A stretch of 40,917 bases of DNA from Desulfobacterales bacterium HSG17 (GCA_030377945.1 JAUCGD010000012.1:1-40917); one strand, 5' to 3'; shown: positions 1 through 9,770, counted from the stretch's first letter. The notes: a model not told the origin generated them from the sequence alone. Made by a program: numbers and translations.

Positions 1-2
1 CC

Positions 3-1421
3 AATTTTATTACAGGTAAATATGCTGAATCAAGCCTGGGCAGACTTATTGAAAAAGCAATCAAAACCATGCAATACCAGGTGAGTGATTTTAAAGTATA
101 TGCACCAAACAACAATGAACCTTCAGCCTTTATTGCACAGCCCCTGGTTCATGAAGGCAGGCTTGAACTTATGGTAGCTATGGAACTTTCCATTGATTCA
201 ATCAGCAGCTTAATGCACCAGAGGACAGGCATGGGAAAAACCGGTGAAACCTACCTTGTGGGCCAGGATAAGCTCATGCGCTCAAATTCTTTTCTTGATC
301 CTGAAAATCATTCGCTTAAAGCATCTTTTGCCAATCCTGCAAAAGGCAGCGTGCAAACCAGGGCCAGTACCCAGGCCCTGGCTGGTAAAACAGACGAAAG
401 AATTATAATAGATTATAATGGCAACCCGGTTCTTTCAGCTTACACACCCTTGAAAATCGGAGATTTAACATGGGCTTTAATTTCAGAGATTGACAAGGCC
501 GAGGCTTTTTCAGCAGTCAACAAATTAAAGATTTTCATTGCATTGATTATGGCAGGGGTTTTAGTGCTGACCCTGGTGATCTCATTTCTCATTACCCGCT
601 CAATTTCAAGGCCGATAACATATATTATCGAAGAACTGAATAAAGGTTCGGATCAACTGGCCTCTGCATCAAGTCAAATATCATCCTCCAGCCAGTCTCT
701 TGCTGAAAATTCCTCGGAACAGGCAGCCTCTGTGGAGCAGTCTTCAGCTTCTCTTGAGCATATGCTTGCCACTACCAGGAAGGACTCGGAAAACGCAGGC
801 AAGGCTGATAATTTTATGGCACAGGTTTACGAGGTTGTAAATAAAGCAAATGCCTCTGTGGAAAATCTGGGCCATTCCATGAAGGAAGTATCTGAAGCCA
901 GTGAAAAAACATCAAAAATAATAAAAACTATTGATGAAATTGCATTTAAAACCAACCTGCTGGCCTTAAATGCAGCAGTTGAGGCAGCCCGCGCAGGTGA
1001 AGCCGGGGCCGGATTTGCAGTGGTAGCTGAAGAGGTAAGAAATCTGGCCATACAATCTGCCCAGGCAGCAAAAAATACTGCTGAACTGATACAGGGTACG
1101 GTTGATAAAATAGGACTTGGAACAACAGTGGTCAAAAGCACTCATATGACATTTCTGGAGGTTTCCTCCAGCTCGAAAATAGCAGGGTCTCTTTTTGATG
1201 AAATCGCTGTGGCTTACAAACAGCAGGTCACAGAACTGCAACAATTAAACCAGGCTGTTGGCGAGATTAACAATTCAACTCAGACCAACGCAGCCAGCGC
1301 AGAAGAAATGGCTTCAGTTTCAGAAGAGCTGAATGCACAGGCAGAGTACATGAAGGGAAATGTGAATGAGCTTGCAAAATTGATTAACGGTAATGAAAAA
1401 ATGAAATACAGGGAGGTCTGA
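3..1421 (+). CDS. methyl-accepting chemotaxis protein, 5' part missing
   Basis: The reading frame is open from the left edge, so the true start lies upstream and only the C-terminal ~472 residues are visible. They begin with the end of a periplasmic Cache-like sensor (residues 1-170 of the fragment, with a [19 protein letters not shown] stretch typical of the membrane-proximal Cache lobe). One transmembrane helix follows ([20 protein letters not shown]), then a long coiled coil with the conserved MCP hairpin tip ([33 protein letters not shown]). The tip is where CheA and CheW bind in this family. After the membrane helix there is only a short SISRPI stub and no full HAMP domain, an arrangement known in deltaproteobacterial MCPs. 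The C-terminus has no CheR-docking pentapeptide. The next gene starts 2 bases after the stop, and its ribosome-binding site lies inside this gene, so the two are probably co-transcribed. Confidence 0.93.
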   Translation, partial: NFITGKYAESSLGRLIEKAIKTMQYQVSDFKVYAPNNNEPSAFIAQPLVHEGRLELMVAMELSIDSISSLMHQRTGMGKTGETYLVGQDKLMRSNSFLDPENHSLKASFANPAKGSVQTRASTQALAGKTDERIIIDYNGNPVLSAYTPLKIGDLTWALISEIDKAEAFSAVNKLKIFIALIMAGVLVLTLVISFLITRSISRPITYIIEELNKGSDQLASASSQISSSSQSLAENSSEQAASVEQSSASLEHMLATTRKDSENAGKADNFMAQVYEVVNKANASVENLGHSMKEVSEASEKTSKIIKTIDEIAFKTNLLALNAAVEAARAGEAGAGFAVVAEEVRNLAIQSAQAAKNTAELIQGTVDKIGLGTTVVKSTHMTFLEVSSSSKIAGSLFDEIAVAYKQQVTELQQLNQAVGEINNSTQTNAASAEEMASVSEELNAQAEYMKGNVNELAKLINGNEKMKYREV

Positions 1422-1423
1422 TA

Positions 1424-1786
1424 ATGGCGAAAATATTGATTATTGATGATGACAAAAATATCAGGGATATGCTCAGAATGCATCTGGAAGATGCAGGCCA
1501 TAAAATTATAGAAGCTGAAACCGGACTGAAGGGAATTGAGGCTGTACGCCAGAATATTATTGATCTGATTATTACGGATATTATCATGCCGGACCAGGAA
1601 GGAATTACAACGATCAAATTCCTGATAGATAAATTTCCCAATATAAAAATTATTGCCATGTCCGGCGGAGGACATATTACAGCTGAAACCTATCTGGATA
1701 TAGCAAAAAAATTCGGCGTAAAAAAGGCTTTTACAAAGCCATTTAAAATAAAAGAAATACTGGATGCTGTGCAGGAACTGCTGTGA
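1424..1786 (+). CDS. CheY-like single-domain response regulator
   Basis: This is a 120-residue stand-alone receiver. The acidic pocket is IIDDDKN near the start, the phospho-acceptor is Asp52 (DLIITDIIMPD), the switch Ser/Thr lies in AMSGGGH, and the conserved Lys is in FTKPFK. No output domain follows, so it acts by binding a partner, such as a motor switch or kinase, or as a phosphate sink. The start is set by GGGAGGT at 1411-1417, inside the end of the MCP gene. The 2-base gap to the MCP suggests it is the receiver for that chemosensory branch, but the sequence does not show which kinase phosphorylates it. Confidence 0.93.
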   Translation: MAKILIIDDDKNIRDMLRMHLEDAGHKIIEAETGLKGIEAVRQNIIDLIITDIIMPDQEGITTIKFLIDKFPNIKIIAMSGGGHITAETYLDIAKKFGVKKAFTKPFKIKEILDAVQELL

Positions 1787-1833
1787 ATGAGAAAGGCGAT
1801 CTGCCGGTAACCCGATAATCGTGTTCTTGTTCG

Positions 1834-2014
1834 TTCTCTTTGCTGGGTCCCAAGCTTGTATATTGAAAGAGACTGTTTGTAGTAACCGCTTTAGCGATTA
1901 AAAAATGAGCGCTAAAGCGCTCACTACAAACTTACAATCTCCTGCTTACAGAAAGAAGCAGAGCTTCCAAGACCAGGGTTCCCAAGCAGGAGTTTGGGAA
2001 CCAGCAAAAGAGAA
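1834..2014. repeat. composite palindromic repeat element filling the 1787-2063 gap
   Basis: The 277-base gap holds no gene. An outer imperfect inverted repeat (1834-1854, TTCTCTTTGCTGGGTCCCAAG, against 1993-2014) encloses a second palindrome with 22-base arms at 1875-1896 and 1910-1931 (GTTTGTAGT..CGCTTTAGCG, two mismatches). It also encloses a GCTTCCAAGACC..GTTCCCAA..TTTGGGAAC block at 1957-2003 that recurs at 37522-37568. This looks like one mobile palindromic repeat nested in another. There is no run of T after the stems, so a Rho-independent terminator is not supported. Confidence 0.75.
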
Positions 2015-2063
2015 AAGGTTAAAGACAGCATCAGTTTTCTATATAACCCGGAGGTAACAAAAT

Positions 2064-3176
2064 ATGGAAGATACCACTCGGACAATCCTCATTATAGATG
2101 ATGACGAAGATGTCAGTAGTACCCTGGAGGCCCTTTTATTACGCTATCAATATCACCTGGAATTTGCAGACAATGGTTTAACCGGCCTGGAATTGGCGGA
2201 AACAGTAAATCCAGACCTGATACTGCTTGATGTCATGATGCCGGGAATGGACGGATTTGAAGTTTGCAGGCGGCTTAAAGAAGATCAACTCACCCGTAAA
2301 ATCCCTGTAATCATGATTACTGCACTGGATACCAAAGAAGACATGGTTAACGGGCTGGATGCGGGTGCTGATGATTTTATTCATAAGCCCTTTAACACTA
2401 TTGTGCTTCGGGCCAGGATACGCTCAATGCTGAGAATAAAATCCCTGGTTGATGAACTGGAAAACAGCATTAAAAAGGAATACTATCTGTCAGATCTGGG
2501 AAGACTGGCCGGGGGTATTGCCCATGATCTTCGAAATGTCAGTTTTACTATATCAGGCTATACTGAACTTCTTTTAAATGATTTTGCAGACAAAAGCCAG
2601 GGAGCCAGATCCTGCCGAAAAATACTTGGTGCGGCCGCATTAATGGATCAGATTGTCAATGGTCTTGTAACTTATGCAGGTGATAAAAATTCTAGAAAAA
2701 CCGTGCAGGATTTAAAACCCTTGATTAAAGGCTCATTCAATATTTTTATCAGGCAGCTGAAAATCGTTGAAATGGATGTTAACCTGGAAGATGTATCTAA
2801 AATTGAGTGCAATATCGGCGAGATCCATCAGATTTTTTTAAATCTTATTAAAAATGCCCTGGATGCCATGTACAAGGAAAACAAAAGAAAACTGAGCATT
2901 CGTTTATGGCAGGAAGCAAATGAAGTATTTGTTTCTGTTTCAGATACAGGCCCGGGAATTCCCCAGGATGTATTACCCCATATTTTTAAGGACCTTTTTA
3001 CAACAAAACCCAAAGGGGAAGGAACCGGCATTGGCTTGGCAACAGTAAAAAAGATTATGGAATCACATAATGGCAAAATCAGTGTCAGCAGTGAAAAGGG
3101 AAAAGGAGCGAATTTTACCCTTTGTTTTCCTGCCTGGCAGGAAGATACGGAAAAAAGGTGTAAAAATGATAAATAA
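2064..3176 (+). CDS. receiver-histidine kinase (REC-HisKA-HATPase)
   Basis: This is a 370-residue soluble protein with no membrane segment. An N-terminal receiver (residues ~7-122) has the acid pair IIDDDED, acceptor Asp56 (LILLDVMMPGMDG) and Lys in HKPFN. A short helix leads to a kinase core: His154 in LAGGIAHDLRN, N-box LIKNALDA, G1 box DTGPGIP and G2 box GEGTGIGLATVKKI. Having the receiver upstream of the kinase suggests that phosphorylation of the receiver controls the kinase, as in other REC-HK proteins. The start has GGAGG about 8 bases upstream. The 3' end overlaps the next gene by 11 bases, so translation is probably coupled. The partner regulator is not evident. Confidence 0.92.
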   Translation: MEDTTRTILIIDDDEDVSSTLEALLLRYQYHLEFADNGLTGLELAETVNPDLILLDVMMPGMDGFEVCRRLKEDQLTRKIPVIMITALDTKEDMVNGLDAGADDFIHKPFNTIVLRARIRSMLRIKSLVDELENSIKKEYYLSDLGRLAGGIAHDLRNVSFTISGYTELLLNDFADKSQGARSCRKILGAAALMDQIVNGLVTYAGDKNSRKTVQDLKPLIKGSFNIFIRQLKIVEMDVNLEDVSKIECNIGEIHQIFLNLIKNALDAMYKENKRKLSIRLWQEANEVFVSVSDTGPGIPQDVLPHIFKDLFTTKPKGEGTGIGLATVKKIMESHNGKISVSSEKGKGANFTLCFPAWQEDTEKRCKNDK

Positions 3177-6100
3177 CAGGAAATCAGGTATTGTTAAATT
3201 GAGCCTGTCAGGACGCATAACAACCGGATTTGTTATAGCAGTAGTTTTTATAATAATCCTGACATCTTATACCTATAACGCGATTGAAAGCAGCCAATCA
3301 ACTTTAAAATCACTGGCAGATGAGAAAATTATAATTATTCATAAGACCGAAAAAATCCTCAGTGAATTTACAAAGGCACAGAAACTTTCCCAGGGAAAAT
3401 CACTGGAAATCCTTAAAAATACTGAAAAGCTTCTTAAAAATATGTCAGCCGGGGTTAATAAAGATATTTTTGATTCACTGCAAAAGGCTGAAATAGAGAA
3501 TGCACAAGCAGCAAAAATTACACTTTTCATATCCTTAATTGCAGCAGTTTTATGCCTGATACTGTGCAGATGGATTGTAAATTATCTGAATCGGCGTATT
3601 TGTTTTCTGGAAGAACAGGCTGATAAAATTGCTGAGGGACAAATTTCTGAAAATAAAGATGAAGATGAAGATGAAGATGAACTGAGCCGGGTCAGCAGAT
3701 CATTGAAAAAAATCAGGACATCCTTTTTTGAAATAAGTCGGATTGTGGATTTAATGTCAGCCGGAGATTATGGACAGCGTCTTAAAAACCGCAGTTATGA
3801 TGACAGAATGGTAGATGGTATTAACCGGATGTGTAATAATCTTTCAGATATTGTCATCCAGGCCAATGCCATATCGTCCGGTAATTATACTGCTGATATT
3901 ACCCCGCGTTCTGAAAATGACGAGCTTGGAATTGCCATGCAGCGCATGACCAGGACTTTCAGGGAAATGGGACAGATTGTTGAGAAAGTTTCACAGGGAG
4001 ATTTTTCACAGAAGATAAATAAAAAGGGTGAAAATGATCTGCTGGCAGAAAATTTCAACAGTATGCTCTATGTTCTGAGAGTCTTTTCTACGGAACTCAG
4101 CCGAGTAGCACTGGAGGTTGGAACCGAAGGAATACTGGGAGGCCAGGCCCGGATTGAAAATGTGTCAGGAGCATGGAAAGATTTGATAGAAAATGTCAAT
4201 CTCATGGCCCGGAACCTGACAAACCAGGTTCGGGATATTGCCCAGGTAGCCGGTGCAGTTGCGAACGGCGATCTCAGCCGCAAAATCACCATTGAGGCAA
4301 GAGGCGAGATCCTTGATCTGAAAATTACCATTAACAGAATGGTTGACCGTTTAAATGCCTTTTCATCCGAAGTAACCCGCGTGGCAAAAGAAGTTGGAAC
4401 AGAAGGCAGGTTAGGAGGCCAGGCACAAGTACGGGATGTATCAGGCACATGGCTTGACCTGACAAACAATGTGAATTTTATGGCTGAAAACCTGACAAAC
4501 CAGGTGAGAAATATTGCCAGTGTTACAACTGCCGTTGCCAAAGGCGACCTGACCCGAAAAATAATAGTTGATGCCAATGGTGAAATCCTGGAACTGAAAA
4601 ATACCATCAATACAATGGTTGACCGGCTAAACAGTTTCTCTTCCGAGGTAATTCGCGTGGCCCGTGAAGTCGGAACAGATGGAAAACTCGGGGGCCAGGC
4701 AGATGTTGAAGGGGTTTCCGGCATATGGCTCAGGCTTACGGATAATGTTAATACAATGGCTGACAATCTTACGGATCAGGTTCGCGGAATTATAATGGTT
4801 GTGACTGATGTTGCACAGGGCAGATTCAGCAGCAAATTTCAACTGGAAGCAAAAGGGGAAATTGCAGGACTGGTAAATACAATCAACAATATGACAGAAA
4901 CCCTTTCTCTATTTGCCATCCAGGTAACCGATGTCGCGCATGACGTGGGTGTAAAAGGACTGCTTGGAAGACAGGCTGAGGTACCTAATGCAAAAGGGGC
5001 CTGGCGTGAACTGACAGATAACGTAAACCGGCTTGCTGATAATCTCACTGTCCAATTGCGGGCAATTGGCGAGGTTGCCACATCCGTCACCCAGGGAAAT
5101 CTTGACCGGACAGTTGATGTTGCAGCACAGGGAGAAGTCGAACTGCTCAAAAACAATGTAAATATCATGATCGGCAATCTCAGGGAGACAACCAGGACCG
5201 GCACTGAACAAAACTGGTTAAATTCAAACCTTGCCAGGTTCAACAGGATGCTCCAGGAGCAAAAAGATATTAAAAACCTGGCTGATATGCTGCTTTCCGG
5301 TCTTGCAGAGATACTTCCGGTGCGACACAGCGTATTTTACCTTAATGATGATAAAGACGGAGAAGTGGTTTACAGTCTTTTTTCCAGTTACGGTTATCAG
5401 AAGCGCAAATTTCTGCCAAATCTGTTTCGGGAAGGCGAAGGACTCACAGGACAGTGTGCCAGGGAAAAAAAGAGAATTCTGGTGTCTCATGTACCTGAAG
5501 ATTATATAAGGATTGGCTCCGGCCTTGGTGAAGCCGTTCCTCAAAATATCATCCTGGTCCCGGCCCAGTTTGACGATCAGGTACTGGCTGTTATTGAACT
5601 GGCCTCATTTGAAGAATTTGATGAAATCCAGTTGTCTTTTCTGGATCAGCTTGCAGAAAGCACAGCAATTGTAATAAACAGCATCGGCTCTGCCAGGCGC
5701 ACTGAAAGACTGCTCATAGAATCCCAGTCCATGTCAGAGGAACTCCAGGAACAGCAGGAAGAGTTGAAAAGTGCCAACGAGGAACTGGAAGAGCAGACTC
5801 AAAAACTGGAAACTTCAAAGATGTCTGTTGAACAGCGGAACACAGAGCTGGAAAAAGCAAGGGAAGAGCTGAACGAACGGGCAATGGAGCTGGCACTTTC
5901 AAGCAAGTACAAATCCGAATTCCTGGCAAATATGAGCCATGAACTGAGGACCCCGTTAAACTCCATCCTGCTTCTTTCCGGGATGATGGCCAAAGGCCAG
6001 ACAGGAGAACTTGATGAAGAACAGCTCAAGCATTCTCAAATAATACATGATGCAGGAAGCGAATTGTTGCAGCTTATTAATGAGATACTTGATCTTTCAA

Positions 6101-7974
6101 AGATTGAATCCGGTAAAATGCCTGTTCATCTGGATGAAATGGAGCTAAAAGATGTAACTGAAAATGCAAAACATATGTTTCTGCCTGTTGCAGCTGACCA
6201 GGGGCTGGAATTTTTCATACATATTGATGAAAATATGCCCCCTGTAATACGCACAGATCCTGACCGGGTACAGCAGGTAATACGCAATTTCCTGTCCAAT
6301 GCTTTCAAGTTTACGGAGCATGGTTCAGTCAGGTTAATAATTCATTCCGTACACAAAGAAAATATTGACAGCATAATCGGTTCACAGGAGATCAGGGACA
6401 AGATCAGCAGCAGCAGCCATGACTTTTTTGCCATGTCAGTACAGGATACAGGAACCGGTATTCCCAAGGATAAAATGCACATGATCTTTGAGGCATTTCA
6501 GCAGGCTGACGGTTCCATCAGCCGCACAAAAGGCGGAACAGGCCTTGGCCTGTCCATTTCCCGTGAAATAGCCAATATACTCGGAGGTACCCTTGCCCTT
6601 TCCAGCAAAGAAGAAGAAGGCTCGGTTTTTACACTTATCCTGCCTGTGCATCCTAACCAGGAACTTGAAGATAGTTCGGAACAGGAAAATATAAAAAACC
6701 CTGAAACACGCGCACTTCCTGATTCACCAAAAATAATTCAGGAAAGGATTGAAGATGACCGTTTAAAAATTTCCGGAAAAGATGAGCGTGTATTGCTGGT
6801 TGTAGAAGATGATCCCCGCTTTGCAATAACTCTTATGGAACTGGGGAGAAAACATAAATTCAAGGTTATTCACGCCAACAGGGGCACTGACGGAATCAAT
6901 CTGGCAGAACAATTTCTGCCGTGTGCAATTCTCCTGGATATCCAGCTTCCTGTCATGGACGGATGGACTGTCATGCGTCATCTCAAGAAAAATCCTGCAA
7001 CCCGTCATATTCCGGTACATGTCATCTCAGTTGTGGCAGAGGAAAATTTCGGATACCGCCTGGGTGCTGTTCAATACCTGGTCAAACCGGTTAAGCCCAA
7101 AGAGCTGGAACAAACATTTTCCCTGATAGATGAACACCTGGAAAAAAAGATGCGGAAATTGCTTATTATTGAAGATAATGAAAATGAGCGGGAAGCGGTT
7201 AAAAAAATAATCGGCAACGGAGATGTGACTGTTACTGGTGTGGGAACCGGTAAAAAGGGTATTGAAGAACTCAAAACCGGGAATTATGACGCACTTGTTC
7301 TTGATCTGAGCCTGCCGGACATGAATGGATATGATGTACTGAAAACCATTTCCAAATCTCCTGAAATCAAACGTATTCCAACCATAATTTATACAGGGAA
7401 GGACCTGAGTATCCAGGATGAAAGAAAGCTTCGCAGGTATGCAGAAACAATTGTAATCAAAACAGCCGAATCACCCGGACGTCTCCTGGAAGAAACCACT
7501 ATTTTTCTTCACAGGGTTCAGGCTGATATGGATGAAATGAGACAGAATCTTCTTGCTGAGATTGCCGGGGAAGACAAAACCCTGAAAAACAGGACTGTGC
7601 TGCTGGTAGATGACGACATTCGCAACGCATATGCACTTAACGCAATCATGGAACGTAAGGGCTTGAACGTAATAAATGCAGCCAACGGGCAGGAAGGGCT
7701 TGATATGCTGAAAGAGCATCCGGAAATTGATATTGTTCTAATGGATGTCATGATGCCTGTTATGGACGGGCTTGAAGCCATGCGCCGCATACGCTCCCTG
7801 GACAAACATGCAGAACTGCCCATTATTGCACTGACAGCAAAAGCCCTTAAAGAAGACCGTGACAATTGCCTGGAAGCCGGGGCTTCGGATTATATGAGCA
7901 AACCCCTTGACCATGATCAATTGCTGTCATTAATCCGGGTATGGTTATCAGCAAAAATAAATGGTGAAAAATGA
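3166..7974 (+). CDS. tandem-HAMP/GAF hybrid histidine kinase with three receivers
   Basis: The protein has 1602 residues from the ATG at 3166. The frame is open back to 3070, but 3166 is preferred because AAGGTG lies just upstream and MINNRKSG.. leads directly into the first membrane helix. Domains in order: TM1 ~18-36, a short loop, TM2 ~117-140, a long HAMP array (~141-670), GAF (~705-845), coiled coil, HisKA (His925 in FLANMSHELRTPL), HATPase (~1020-1160, DTGTGIP and GGTGLGLSIS), then REC1 (Asp1258), REC2 (Asp1380) and REC3 (Asp1527). The HAMP array holds four long units sharing EVGTEG.LGGQA..V.G.W..L..NVN.MA.NLT.QVR, like the poly-HAMP of fungal group III (Nik1-type) kinases. The periplasmic loop is small, so the input probably comes from the membrane, from partners or through the GAF domain. 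The stop overlaps the CheR-like gene (ATGA). An upstream and a downstream REC protein are plausible relay partners. Confidence 0.93.
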   Translation: MINNRKSGIVKLSLSGRITTGFVIAVVFIIILTSYTYNAIESSQSTLKSLADEKIIIIHKTEKILSEFTKAQKLSQGKSLEILKNTEKLLKNMSAGVNKDIFDSLQKAEIENAQAAKITLFISLIAAVLCLILCRWIVNYLNRRICFLEEQADKIAEGQISENKDEDEDEDELSRVSRSLKKIRTSFFEISRIVDLMSAGDYGQRLKNRSYDDRMVDGINRMCNNLSDIVIQANAISSGNYTADITPRSENDELGIAMQRMTRTFREMGQIVEKVSQGDFSQKINKKGENDLLAENFNSMLYVLRVFSTELSRVALEVGTEGILGGQARIENVSGAWKDLIENVNLMARNLTNQVRDIAQVAGAVANGDLSRKITIEARGEILDLKITINRMVDRLNAFSSEVTRVAKEVGTEGRLGGQAQVRDVSGTWLDLTNNVNFMAENLTNQVRNIASVTTAVAKGDLTRKIIVDANGEILELKNTINTMVDRLNSFSSEVIRVAREVGTDGKLGGQADVEGVSGIWLRLTDNVNTMADNLTDQVRGIIMVVTDVAQGRFSSKFQLEAKGEIAGLVNTINNMTETLSLFAIQVTDVAHDVGVKGLLGRQAEVPNAKGAWRELTDNVNRLADNLTVQLRAIGEVATSVTQGNLDRTVDVAAQGEVELLKNNVNIMIGNLRETTRTGTEQNWLNSNLARFNRMLQEQKDIKNLADMLLSGLAEILPVRHSVFYLNDDKDGEVVYSLFSSYGYQKRKFLPNLFREGEGLTGQCAREKKRILVSHVPEDYIRIGSGLGEAVPQNIILVPAQFDDQVLAVIELASFEEFDEIQLSFLDQLAESTAIVINSIGSARRTERLLIESQSMSEELQEQQEELKSANEELEEQTQKLETSKMSVEQRNTELEKAREELNERAMELALSSKYKSEFLANMSHELRTPLNSILLLSGMMAKGQTGELDEEQLKHSQIIHDAGSELLQLINEILDLSKIESGKMPVHLDEMELKDVTENAKHMFLPVAADQGLEFFIHIDENMPPVIRTDPDRVQQVIRNFLSNAFKFTEHGSVRLIIHSVHKENIDSIIGSQEIRDKISSSSHDFFAMSVQDTGTGIPKDKMHMIFEAFQQADGSISRTKGGTGLGLSISREIANILGGTLALSSKEEEGSVFTLILPVHPNQELEDSSEQENIKNPETRALPDSPKIIQERIEDDRLKISGKDERVLLVVEDDPRFAITLMELGRKHKFKVIHANRGTDGINLAEQFLPCAILLDIQLPVMDGWTVMRHLKKNPATRHIPVHVISVVAEENFGYRLGAVQYLVKPVKPKELEQTFSLIDEHLEKKMRKLLIIEDNENEREAVKKIIGNGDVTVTGVGTGKKGIEELKTGNYDALVLDLSLPDMNGYDVLKTISKSPEIKRIPTIIYTGKDLSIQDERKLRRYAETIVIKTAESPGRLLEETTIFLHRVQADMDEMRQNLLAEIAGEDKTLKNRTVLLVDDDIRNAYALNAIMERKGLNVINAANGQEGLDMLKEHPEIDIVLMDVMMPVMDGLEAMRRIRSLDKHAELPIIALTAKALKEDRDNCLEAGASDYMSKPLDHDQLLSLIRVWLSAKINGEK

Positions 7975-8780
7975 TCTCCGATGATCTGCTGGATAAACTG
8001 ATAGAATCCATACGCGACACCTATGGCTATGATTTTCAAAATTACAGCCGGAACTATTTTGAACGCCGGATCAGGCAGCTTATGAAAAATACGGGAAAAA
8101 AAGAATTTGATGATTTTTTACACAGCATTGTTACAGATGTTGAATATTTCCGGGGACTGATTGAAAAACTCTCTATCAATGTAACATCCATGTTCCGCAA
8201 TCCCGGATTATTCTGGTATCTGAGAAAAAAAGTACTTCCCATACTGGCAACATATCCTCATATCCGCATATGGTCGGCAGGAACAGCATCAGGCGAGGAA
8301 GCCTGGTCCCTGGCAATATTGCTCAGGGAAGAAAACCTGTATCACCGTTCCTTGATCTATGCCACTGACTTTAACCCGATAATCCTGAAACAGGCCGCAA
8401 AAGGAATTATCCCCCTGCATAAAATGGCCCGGTACACAGGCAATTATATTAAAACCGGCGGAAAAGAAGAGTTCTCTATATACTACCGTACCACCCGGAA
8501 TAATGCCTTCCTGGATAAATCCCTGGCAAAAAATATAGTCTTTTCCACCCATGACCTTATAAAAGGAGGTATCTTCAACGAATTTCACCTGATACTGTGC
8601 AGGAATGTATTGATCTATTTCAATGAAATACTTACTGACAATGTTCTGAAATTAATGAGCCACAGTCTGGTTGAAAGGGGATATCTCTGCCTGGGCGACA
8701 AGGAGAGCATCCTGTTCAGAGGACCCGGATGTTGTTTCGAGGAAATCATCAGGGAATTCAGGGTCTATCGGAAAATCTAA
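7971..8780 (+). CDS. CheR-type glutamate O-methyltransferase
   Basis: This 269-residue SAM-dependent methyltransferase of the CheR family methylates receptor glutamates in chemotaxis systems. The helical N-terminal domain (~1-75) contains FERRIRQLM. The catalytic domain has the SAM-binding IRIWSAGTASGEEAWSLA, then IYATDFNPIILKQA and the CRNVLIYFN motif. Its start overlaps the kinase stop (ATGATC), so the two are translationally coupled. CheR next to a tandem-HAMP kinase is a known pairing, usually with CheB as well. No CheB methylesterase domain is seen in this window, so demethylation would have to come from elsewhere, or the enzyme may modify something other than the MCP. It lacks the TPR or PAS extensions of larger CheR fusions. 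Confidence 0.93.
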   Translation: MISDDLLDKLIESIRDTYGYDFQNYSRNYFERRIRQLMKNTGKKEFDDFLHSIVTDVEYFRGLIEKLSINVTSMFRNPGLFWYLRKKVLPILATYPHIRIWSAGTASGEEAWSLAILLREENLYHRSLIYATDFNPIILKQAAKGIIPLHKMARYTGNYIKTGGKEEFSIYYRTTRNNAFLDKSLAKNIVFSTHDLIKGGIFNEFHLILCRNVLIYFNEILTDNVLKLMSHSLVERGYLCLGDKESILFRGPGCCFEEIIREFRVYRKI

Positions 8781-8810
8781 TTAACTGAAAAAAGCCGTGT
8801 TCGTAATCAT

Positions 8811-8954
8811 GCCCTTGCTCTTGCCCTTGCCCTTGCTCGTGCTCGTGCTCGTGCTCTTAATCGAAAAAAGTTTTCGATTAAGAACAGAATTATAAGCATA
8901 GCTGGATAGCATTAAAAATGAGATTACGATTACGATTACGATTACGATTACGAT
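8811..8954. repeat. two hexamer tandem repeats flanking a perfect hairpin
   Basis: The gap 8781-8987 holds no credible gene. It contains eight hexamers of the GCCCTT/GCTCGT type at 8811-8858 and about 5.5 copies of GATTAC at 8922-8954. Between them is a 13-base inverted repeat (8855-8867 with 8871-8883, CTTAATCGAAAA / TTTTCGATTAAG, 3-base loop). The minus strand is open across it but codes only low-complexity peptide. The role is unknown: slippage-prone repeat or mobile palindrome. Confidence 0.85.
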
Positions 8955-8987
8955 AAAAATAATTTTGATTTTGGAAGGAGATATTTT

Positions 8988-9770
8988 ATGCACTCAAACA
9001 CACCTGAATCGCACCCACTCAGGGATGTAATTCTCATTGTGGATGACAACCCCAGGAACCTGTTTTCCATGAAAAAAGTATTGAGCAGCAAAAACAGGGA
9101 GATTGTTACAGCCGAATCCGGGCAGGCTGCCCTGATGTTTCTTATGAAACATCAGGTTTCCCTTATTATCATGGATGTCCAGATGCCTGAAATGGACGGT
9201 TTTGAAACGGTTCAGTTTATATTGCAGGATCAGCGCCATGCAGAAGTTCCCATCCTTTTTATTACGGCATTTTATCGTTCCGAAGATTATGTGAAATACG
9301 GTTTTGATGCCGGGGGGTATGACTACATAAGCAAACCGGTTGATGCCGAGCTTCTGTCTTCCAAAGTTAATGTTTTCCTCAAAATGAAGCGACGTCAGAA
9401 AGAATCTGAAAATATCTGCCGTCAATTAAGCAGGCATGCTGATGAATTAAGGCAGAAGAACAGGTATTTAACCGATATTCTCTCTTCCATGAGCCACGGC
9501 TTGATTATGGCGGATACAAAAGCAAGAATTAAAACCGTAAACAGGGCCGCATTATTTCTGCTGGGATACAATGAAAAAGAAGTAACCGGAAAAAACGTAT
9601 CCCATATTTTTGAAGATGGAGATTTGATGATCCGGGATAATTTTTCACATAAAGAAAAGATTGCCGTAACACATGATGGTGAGAAAATTCCTGTGATAAT
9701 ATCAGCCTCGGTCATGAGAGATGAAGCAGGAAACAATTGCGGGACAGTCCTGGTAATAAGGGGAAAATGA
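8988..9770 (+). CDS. receiver-PAS protein at the head of the Kai cluster
   Basis: The protein has 260 residues and no kinase domain. The receiver (~8-125) has LIVDDNPRNLFSM, acceptor Asp63 (IIMDVQMPEMDG), the switch TAFYRSED and Lys in SKPVD. A coiled linker leads to a PAS domain (~150-260) of the type that binds small ligands or dimerises (GLIMADTKARIKTVN, FLLGYNEKEVTGKNV). It ends soon after the PAS, as if a HisKA module were missing or supplied by a partner. The start has GGAAGGAG at 8974-8981. It is 74 bases ahead of the KaiC homologue and probably belongs to that cluster, possibly as the receiver of the kinase at 12337; that link is inference. Truncation of an ancestral REC-PAS-kinase is an alternative origin. 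Confidence 0.88.
   Translation: MHSNTPESHPLRDVILIVDDNPRNLFSMKKVLSSKNREIVTAESGQAALMFLMKHQVSLIIMDVQMPEMDGFETVQFILQDQRHAEVPILFITAFYRSEDYVKYGFDAGGYDYISKPVDAELLSSKVNVFLKMKRRQKESENICRQLSRHADELRQKNRYLTDILSSMSHGLIMADTKARIKTVNRAALFLLGYNEKEVTGKNVSHIFEDGDLMIRDNFSHKEKIAVTHDGEKIPVIISASVMRDEAGNNCGTVLVIRGK

Noticed and set aside
3070..3165. upstream start for the poly-HAMP kinase
   Set aside because: It would overlap the preceding kinase gene by over 100 bases; the ATG at 3166 has a Shine-Dalgarno site and leads straight to the membrane helix.
4068..4766. long minus-strand open frame (232 codons)
   Set aside because: It mirrors the tandem HAMP units of the plus-strand kinase, has repetitive low-information sequence and no ribosome-binding site.
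8781..8993. minus-strand frame coding IVIVIVIVI and STSTSKGKGKSKG
   Set aside because: It is a translation of hexamer repeats; no family resemblance.
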